Shown here in pieces: positions 59,212 through 64,000 of a stretch of 64,000 nucleotides of DNA. Below the pieces are notes generated by a model. The model searched no databases, had not been told where the DNA came from, and was given only the letters and a program-made list of their open reading frames with translations. The DNA is from Pseudomonas parafulva (GTDB taxonomy: Bacteria > Pseudomonadota > Gammaproteobacteria > Pseudomonadales > Pseudomonadaceae), in assembly GCF_002021815.1 (NCBI RefSeq), contig NZ_CP019952.1, forward strand, positions 155,001 to 219,000. The letters are read 5' to 3'. A program made the position numbers and the translations under genes. Position 1 is the first letter of the stretch. Each line of letters opens with the position of its first letter.

Positions 59212-60446
59212 AGCGTGTCTACCTGTTGGCGGTATTGGCCATTGTGGTGGCGGCGGCCCTCGGCGTAGCCGTTGCCAAGCACAGCGGCTACGTGATGATT
59301 TCCTATGGCAGCTTCCGTTACCAGTCCGGGCTTTGGGCCGCGCTGTTGGGGCTGCTGGCCGTCATCCTGGCGCTGCTGGTGTTGCGTTTTCTGGTCGGCC
59401 TGGTCCTGGCCTCTGGCGGGGCGGTCAACCCCTGGTCCCGGCGCAACCGCAGCCGGCGTAACCGCGTTGCCATCGAACAGGGCCAGCTGGACTTGGCAGA
59501 AGGGCGCTGGGCCAGCGCCCAGCGTCATCTGCACAGGGCCGCAGAGGCTGAACGCCAACCGCTGATGTATTACCTTGGCGCCGCCAAGGCCGCCAACGAG
59601 CAGGGCCGTGTCGAGGAAAGCGACGGTCTGCTGGAGCGTGCGCTGGAGCGGCAACCTCAGGCGGAGCTTGCCGTAGCCCTGACCCATGCCCAACTGCAAA
59701 TGGACCGTGGCGACAACGACGGGGCGCTTCAGACGTTGCTGGCCATGCAGGAGCGTCATCCGCACAACACTCAGGTACTGCGTTTGTTGCAACGCTTGCA
59801 GCTCGAGCGCGGCGACTGGCCTGCGCTCATTCGCCTGATGCCGGACCTGCGCAAGAACAAGGTGCTGCCCGCTACCGAGCTTGCCACGCTCGAACGTCGT
59901 GCCTGGGGGCAAAACCTGAGCCTGGCACAGAACCGGGGCGAAGATGCGCAAACGGCTCGCCAAGCCTTGGAGCGTGCCTGGCAGCAATTGACCTCCGCCC
60001 AGCGTCAGGAGCCGCAACTGGTCCTGGCCTATGCCGAACAACTGCGCCAGCTCGGCGCCCAGGACGAGGCCGAGCAGGTGTTGCGTACGGCGCTCAAGCG
60101 CAGCTACGAAAGCCATCTTGCCCGGCTGTACGGTCTGGTGCGCGGTGAGGATCCCGCGCGCCAGCTGCAGACCGCCGAAGCTTGGCTCAAGGACCATCCC
60201 CAGGATGCCAGTCTGCTGCTGACGCTGGGTCGACTCAGCTTGCAGAATCGGTTGTGGGGCAAGGCCCGTGACTACCTGGAAAGCAGCTTGCGCATGGAGC
60301 GCAACCCCGAAGCCTGCGCCGAGCTGGCGCGTCTGCTCGCTGGCCTTGGCGAAACCGAACGCAGCAACCAGCTTTTCCAGGAAGGGCTTGGTTTGCTCGA
60401 TGAGCGTTTGCTGGCGCTGCCTTTGCCGGAGACGGTTCGCGCTTGA
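59208..60446 (+). CDS. hemY: HemY, TPR-containing inner-membrane protein of the haem operon
   Basis: Protein of 412 residues with two N-terminal membrane helices (about 4-22 and 40-68) and a large TPR-like helical region (GQLDLAEGRWASAQRHLHRAAEAERQPL, ALTHAQLQMDRGDNDGALQTLL, ETAEAWL-like repeats). This is the proteobacterial HemY_N family, not the Bacillus protoporphyrinogen oxidase of the same name. It is last in the operon and is followed by a hairpin terminator. Its role in haem synthesis is thought to be structural or protective. Confidence 0.95.
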   Translation: MKRVYLLAVLAIVVAAALGVAVAKHSGYVMISYGSFRYQSGLWAALLGLLAVILALLVLRFLVGLVLASGGAVNPWSRRNRSRRNRVAIEQGQLDLAEGRWASAQRHLHRAAEAERQPLMYYLGAAKAANEQGRVEESDGLLERALERQPQAELAVALTHAQLQMDRGDNDGALQTLLAMQERHPHNTQVLRLLQRLQLERGDWPALIRLMPDLRKNKVLPATELATLERRAWGQNLSLAQNRGEDAQTARQALERAWQQLTSAQRQEPQLVLAYAEQLRQLGAQDEAEQVLRTALKRSYESHLARLYGLVRGEDPARQLQTAEAWLKDHPQDASLLLTLGRLSLQNRLWGKARDYLESSLRMERNPEACAELARLLAGLGETERSNQLFQEGLGLLDERLLALPLPETVRA

Positions 60447-60456
60447 CCTGACCCTG

Positions 60457-60476
60457 GCCCGCGGGAAGCCGCGGGC
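60457..60476 (+). terminator. Terminator of the hem operon
   Basis: Perfect 8-bp GC-rich arms GCCCGCGG and CCGCGGGC around GAAG, 10 bp after the hemY stop, followed by TTCAT. Confidence 0.65.
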
Positions 60477-60668
60477 TTCATGGGCAGGTAATCTTTCGGT
60501 TTGGGGTGGAGAAATCCTGACGTATTTTCTTACGGTGCGTCTTACACGGCAGTTGGATATTTCCTAGGCAACGCTGGGAATTGTCTCGACTGTTGTGCCT
60601 TGAAACAAAGGATGTGTTTCCTCTACCGTTTCAAGCCACGACCACCGATACCGGGATCCCCACTGCCC

Positions 60669-61190
60669 ATGCTGCCGGCCCGCCTGCGTACTTTCTTCTT
60701 CCCTGCCTGCCTGGTGGCGCTCACTGCCCTGGTCACTGCATTCGAGCTGCAGGATGCGCTTGGGCTTTTACCGTGCCTACTGTGCCTGACGCAACGGGTG
60801 CTGCTGGCAGGGTATGTCCTGGTGTGTCTAAGCGCGGTGCTGCATGGGCCGACACTTGAAGGCCAACGCCGCTATGCCCAGCTAGCGCTTGGCTTTGCTC
60901 TGGGTGGCGCTGCAGTAGCCGCAAGGCAAGTCTGGTTGCAGGGGGTGGTTGTCGATGATCTGGTGTGCCCCGTCGCCATCGACCGCAACGCCGGGCAGTA
61001 CTGGAACGAGCTTGCCCGGCAACTGTTTTCCGGGGCCCCTGATTGCAATGCCCTTACCTGGAGCTTCATGGACTTGACGCTACCCGAATGGAGCCTGATG
61101 GCCTTTGTGCTCCTGGCTGCGTTGGCGCTTGGCCATCTACTTGCAAGTCGCCTGCATGCCTTGATCATCCATGACCTCGAGCAACGCTGA
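60669..61190 (+). CDS. dsbB: DsbB disulfide-bond formation protein
   Basis: Four-helix inner-membrane quinone reductase of 173 residues that re-oxidises DsbA. The first periplasmic pair is Cys36-x-x-Cys39 (LLPCLLCLTQR) and the second is Cys100 and Cys126 (DDLVCPVAIDR and GAPDCNAL). ATG 60669 (MLPARLRTFFFPACLVALTA) puts the first helix at the normal place; the frame opens at 60501, but the extra 56 residues do not resemble DsbB. The ribosome-binding site is weak. The 190 bp upstream carries no gene. Confidence 0.95.
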   Translation: MLPARLRTFFFPACLVALTALVTAFELQDALGLLPCLLCLTQRVLLAGYVLVCLSAVLHGPTLEGQRRYAQLALGFALGGAAVAARQVWLQGVVVDDLVCPVAIDRNAGQYWNELARQLFSGAPDCNALTWSFMDLTLPEWSLMAFVLLAALALGHLLASRLHALIIHDLEQR

Positions 61191-61401
61191 ACTGCCGTAG
61201 ACCGGTGGTCTTAAAGCGGTTTATTAAACACTTGTACGAAGTTATTACCCTGCATACCTTGAAGGGCAGCTTGCGTGGGAATAATCTCCGAGCACGCATA
61301 CCGAAAATCCAAGGTTTGATGCTGTCCTGCTGATTCAAACTCGTGCCATAGCAGCGCTACGCGAGGAGCAGCGGCATCTGCCCACAGGGGAAGAGATCGC
61401 C

Positions 61402-61872
61402 ATGCTCGATAGTTGTCAGAATGCACAGGAACGCTGGGGCGGGGTCAACGCGCTGATCGACCGTTGGCTGAGCGAGCGCGAGCAACTGGTTCATGCCTAT
61501 CGTGCTTTACGCGATGCCAAGCTTGCTTTTGCAGACAAGGACACCAACGGCGACTTCTGTGCGCTGCTTGTGGACTACGTCTCGACGTGGCACTTCGGAA
61601 TCTGTGAACAACTGGTCATTGAGGCCGAGGCATTTGGGGACACCCGAGCCCTTGACCTTGCAGGCGAGATCAACCCACGCATCGATGACATTACCCAGAT
61701 TGCACTGGCCTTCAACGATCACTGCGTCAAGGCTGAATGCAGGGACACCGAGCGCTTCGCCGAGAAGCTCGGCAAGCTTGGCAGCTTGTTGCATGAGCGC
61801 TTCGAGCTTGAAGACTGTCTGATTGAAGTGCTGCACAACGCGCACAAGGGAGAAGGGCTGACGCCCGTCTGA
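61402..61872 (+). CDS. algQ: AlgQ/Rsd-family anti-sigma-70 factor
   Basis: Helical protein of 156 residues, Rsd/AlgQ family, which binds region 4 of the housekeeping sigma factor and frees core polymerase for alternative sigmas. Typical features are WGGVNALIDRWLSEREQLVHAY at the start and DYVSTWHFGICEQLV in the middle. In P. aeruginosa AlgQ also affects alginate and siderophore genes. GAAGAG precedes the ATG. It converges on the FKBP gene with only 7 bp between the two stops and no terminator. Confidence 0.95.
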   Translation: MLDSCQNAQERWGGVNALIDRWLSEREQLVHAYRALRDAKLAFADKDTNGDFCALLVDYVSTWHFGICEQLVIEAEAFGDTRALDLAGEINPRIDDITQIALAFNDHCVKAECRDTERFAEKLGKLGSLLHERFELEDCLIEVLHNAHKGEGLTPV

Positions 61873-61879
61873 GGGTCAT

Positions 61880-62518
61880 TCAGTCCTTGGTTTGCAGCAA
61901 TTGGATTTCAAAAACCAGCGGCGTGTAGGGTGCGATCAAATCACCCGCGCCGTCGGCGCCATAGGCCAGTGCAGACGGAATCACCAGTCGCCATTTTGCC
62001 CCCACCCGCATCTGCGGCAGCGCCACCTGCCAGCCCTCGATAACCGAGTCGAGGCTGAACCACTGCGGTTCACGGCTTTGGTCGAACACGTCCCCGCTGG
62101 GCAACCGCCCCACGTAATTCACCAGTACTTTGGCGCCTGCCTTGGGCTGCGGGCCATTGCCTGCTTGTAGCTCGCTGTACAGCACGCCTTGCATCAACTC
62201 ACGCACACCAGCACGCGCCTGCTCATTGGCCATGAAACGTACCTCTGCGGCTTCAGGCGCCTGGGGCACAGCGTCTTGCTGCTGCGGTTGGTGCTGTTCG
62301 AGCAGCGCCTGCATGCGGGCCTGGCTCAACTTCAAGGGCTGTTGCTGGTACGACTGGCGCAAGCCCTCAATGAGCGCATCGAGCTGTAGCCCTGGCATTT
62401 CGTGTCGCAGCCGTTCACCCAGGCTGGCGCCCAGGCTGTAGGCGAGGTCCTGATCATCGGTGTTGGCCACGGCCAACATCGGCAGTAGGCAAAAACCTAG
62501 AACAATGGATCGAAGCAT
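61880..62518 (-). CDS. FKBP-type peptidyl-prolyl isomerase, periplasmic (FkpA/Mip-like)
   Basis: Protein of 212 residues with a signal peptide ending near LPMLAVA/NTDD, an N-terminal dimerisation domain (about 20-95: LAYSLGASLGERLRHEMPGLQLDALIEGLRQ) and a C-terminal FKBP domain (about 115-212) with VLVNYVGRLPSGDVFDQS, VIEGWQVALPQMRVGAKW and IPSALAYG. It folds periplasmic or outer-membrane proteins by proline isomerisation. ATG 62518 is chosen because AGGAA lies six bases upstream; a TTG six bases earlier is less likely. It sits between algQ and algP, as in P. aeruginosa. Confidence 0.93.
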   Translation of the reverse strand: MLRSIVLGFCLLPMLAVANTDDQDLAYSLGASLGERLRHEMPGLQLDALIEGLRQSYQQQPLKLSQARMQALLEQHQPQQQDAVPQAPEAAEVRFMANEQARAGVRELMQGVLYSELQAGNGPQPKAGAKVLVNYVGRLPSGDVFDQSREPQWFSLDSVIEGWQVALPQMRVGAKWRLVIPSALAYGADGAGDLIAPYTPLVFEIQLLQTKD

Positions 62519-62775
62519 GACCAATTCCTACGGCGGTGGGTGGCGAAGTATGCCAGTGTCCAGGGCGGTGCGGGCTCGCCCGGTGCCGGGCACATGATGC
62601 ATTCAGCAACGGCAGTTAGCGTCGGCGATGAGTTGTTGATTGCAGTGTTTGCGATGCGCAATGTACTCAGACGTTGATATGCAACAGTGTATGGATATTG
62701 CGGTCAAGATGCCCTAGCGGCCTGCGCAGCGGAAGCATAGTATGAGTCGCACTCTCATCAGTCAGGAGGTAAGTC

Positions 62776-63714
62776 ATGTCGGCCAAGAAAAAGCCAGTCA
62801 GCACGCCGTTACACCTGCTTCAGCAACTTTCGGGTAGCTTGCTTGAACATTTGGAAGAGGCCTGCTCGCAAGCGCTGGCTGATGCAGAGAAGCTGTTGGC
62901 CAAGTTGGAAAAGCAGCGCGGCAAGGCCCAGGAAAAACTGCATAACGGTCGCTTGAAGTTGCAGGACGCAGCAACGGCGGGCAAAGCCAAGTCGCAAAAC
63001 AAGGCCAAGAAGGCAGTTGCCGAGCTCGAAGCGCTGCTCGACTCGCTCAAGGACCGTCAGACCCAGACTCGCGGCTACATCCAGCAGCTAAAGCGCGATG
63101 CTCAGGACAGCCTGAAACTGGCCCAGGGTGTTGGCAAGGTGCGTGAAGCTGCCACCAAGGCCCTCGACCAACGTGCAGCCCAGGCTGCCGCCCCAGCCGC
63201 TACCAAGCCTGCTGCCAAGACCACAGCCGCCAAATCGTCCACCCACGCTACCGGCAAGGCCAAACCAGCCGCGCGAACCGCAGCGACCAAGCCTGCGGCC
63301 AAGGCCGCCGACGCTAAATCCGTGGCAACCAAACCCGCTGCAAGCTCGACCTCGAAGCCTACCGCGGCCAAGGCTGCCGCGAAGCCGGCCGCGGCCAAGT
63401 CCCCTGCCAAAGCAACGGCGGCCAAGTCTTCCGCGACCGAACCTAACGCAGCCCGTCCCCAGGCGGCTAAGTCTGCATCCAAGTCTGCATCAGGCGCTGC
63501 GGGTGCAAAAGCCACAAGCAAGCCCGCACCTGCCAAACCCTCGACCCGTGGCACCGCTACCAGAACGGCGACTCGCACTGCCAGCAGCCGCTCCGCGAGT
63601 GCCAAGCCGGCAACAGCTGCGGAAGAAAGAGCCCCATCGTCCGGCAACTCGGTGAGCCCTGCCACACCAGTATCCGATGTAAGTGCTGCTCAGTCGTCGT
63701 CCACCGACGCCTGA
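62776..63714 (+). CDS. algP: AlgP, histone H1-like regulatory protein
   Basis: Protein of 312 residues. Residues 1 to about 130 form a charged helical or coiled-coil domain (LLQQLSGSLLEHLEEACSQALADAEKLLAKLEKQ). The remainder is a low-complexity Lys/Ala/Pro/Ser/Thr tail built on KPAAK-like repeats that should bind DNA like eukaryotic H1. In P. aeruginosa AlgP affects algD expression. An excellent ribosome-binding site (CAGGAGG) precedes the ATG. The repeat number of such tails varies between strains. The last 25 bp overlap the end of the convergent gene on the other strand. Confidence 0.95.
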   Translation: MSAKKKPVSTPLHLLQQLSGSLLEHLEEACSQALADAEKLLAKLEKQRGKAQEKLHNGRLKLQDAATAGKAKSQNKAKKAVAELEALLDSLKDRQTQTRGYIQQLKRDAQDSLKLAQGVGKVREAATKALDQRAAQAAAPAATKPAAKTTAAKSSTHATGKAKPAARTAATKPAAKAADAKSVATKPAASSTSKPTAAKAAAKPAAAKSPAKATAAKSSATEPNAARPQAAKSASKSASGAAGAKATSKPAPAKPSTRGTATRTATRTASSRSASAKPATAAEERAPSSGNSVSPATPVSDVSAAQSSSTDA

Positions 63715-64000
63715 TGCGCCAGTGCCGCCGCGCGCAATTGTTCAAGCGCGCGGTGATCTTGCAGCTGGCTCGGCACAAGCCCAGCCAGCCAGTCGCCCGT
63801 TTGTCCAGGTCTGCCAGCGGGCCACTGTGATGCACAGGCTTGCAAGCGCTCCAACAGCGCTCTTTCGGCCGAAAGCTCCAGCTTTTTGAGTTGCTCTCGA
63901 AGTTCAGCCAACGGTTGATCCTCTTTGGCTGATTCTCGCCATTGTTCGCGCAGGCTTCGTAAGGGCGATACCACATCCCGTTGCCAGGGCCCTGCACAGC
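63690..64000 (-). CDS. TIGR02444-family protein, C-terminal part (start beyond the right edge)
   Basis: The frame is open to the window edge, so the N-terminus is missing. The visible 102 or so residues start CAGPWQRDVVSPLRSLREQ and contain LAELREQLKKLELSAERALLERLQAC, the AGPWQ-xx-VV-PLR pattern I recall from TIGR02444 (COG5589) proteins of gamma-proteobacteria. Function unknown. A GTG at 63974 is not the true start because the conserved AGPWQ lies upstream of it. It is convergent with algP and overlaps it by 25 bp. Confidence 0.82.
   Translation of the reverse strand, partial: CAGPWQRDVVSPLRSLREQWRESAKEDQPLAELREQLKKLELSAERALLERLQACASQWPAGRPGQTGDWLAGLVPSQLQDHRALEQLRAAALAHQASVDDD

Noticed and set aside
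60501..60668. N-terminal extension of DsbB by 56 residues
   Set aside because: The extension is not DsbB-like and would put the first membrane helix far from the N-terminus; ATG 60669 gives the standard length.
63557..63997. Minus-strand frame of 146 codons at the right edge
   Set aside because: Wrong frame; the true gene on this strand is the TIGR02444-type frame, recognised by AGPWQ and continuing beyond the window edge.

Overview
The window comes from a Pseudomonas of the P. putida group. This rests on the gene content and on the order of the loci: an rRNA operon end, a ferrioxamine-type uptake system, lapG-lapD, lapC-lapB, the giant adhesin gene lapA, a TauD/ABC cluster, an aromatic-acid-type efflux operon, then argH-algR-hemCDXY-dsbB-algQ-FKBP-algP. 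That is the order I recall for P. putida KT2440; it was recalled, not searched. No insertion sequence, prophage, CRISPR array or tRNA was seen.

Layout. 1-2290: the 3' part of a 23S rRNA followed by two tandem 5S genes, each with its own terminator. 2348-6461: an iron-starvation cell-surface signalling system on the minus strand (sigma factor, anti-sigma factor, TonB receptor with signalling domain) behind a likely Fur box. 6506-7195: a divergent GntR regulator. 7337-13693: the biofilm control and secretion genes: periplasmic protease LapG and c-di-GMP receptor LapD on plus, LapC and LapB of the type I secretion system on minus. 13694-14635: a 942-bp non-coding regulatory region. 14636-40876: lapA, a single 26.2-kb gene for an adhesin of 8,746 residues that takes up 41% of the window. 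Most of it is three families of tandem repeats: 16 units of exactly 300 bp, about 21 units of 669/672 bp, and 5 units of about 651 bp. A Calx-beta-like segment, a PA14-like segment, a von Willebrand A domain and RTX repeats follow.

After lapA come a small conserved protein, a TauD-type dioxygenase with a sulfonate/nitrate-type ABC importer, a short WYL-family-like regulator, a Sel1-repeat protein, and a MarR-controlled operon (FUSC pump, DUF1656 protein, HlyD adaptor, outer-membrane lipoprotein channel) in which every gene junction is a 4-nt ATGA/GTGA overlap. The last 12 kb is core genome: two small conserved proteins, a glutathione S-transferase, argininosuccinate lyase, AlgR (with no sensor kinase gene beside it), haem biosynthesis hemC-hemD-hemX-hemY, DsbB, AlgQ, an FKBP isomerase, the histone-like AlgP, and the 3' end of a TIGR02444-type gene running off the right edge.

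How it works together. LapA is exported by LapB/LapC plus an outer-membrane pore (LapE) that is not encoded here. It stays in the outer membrane until LapG cuts the N-terminal TAAG motif. LapD bound to c-di-GMP sequesters LapG and so keeps the adhesin on the surface. The residues needed for this circuit are visible: the LapG Cys-His-Asp triad, LapD Trp125, degenerate RGGEF and KVI motifs in LapD, and TAAG at LapA residues 107-110. The most unusual parts of the window are the mosaic repeat structure of lapA, its upstream regulatory region, a second adjacent TAAG motif, a near-perfect 28-bp operator in front of the efflux operon, and a terminator-like hairpin between algR and hemC.
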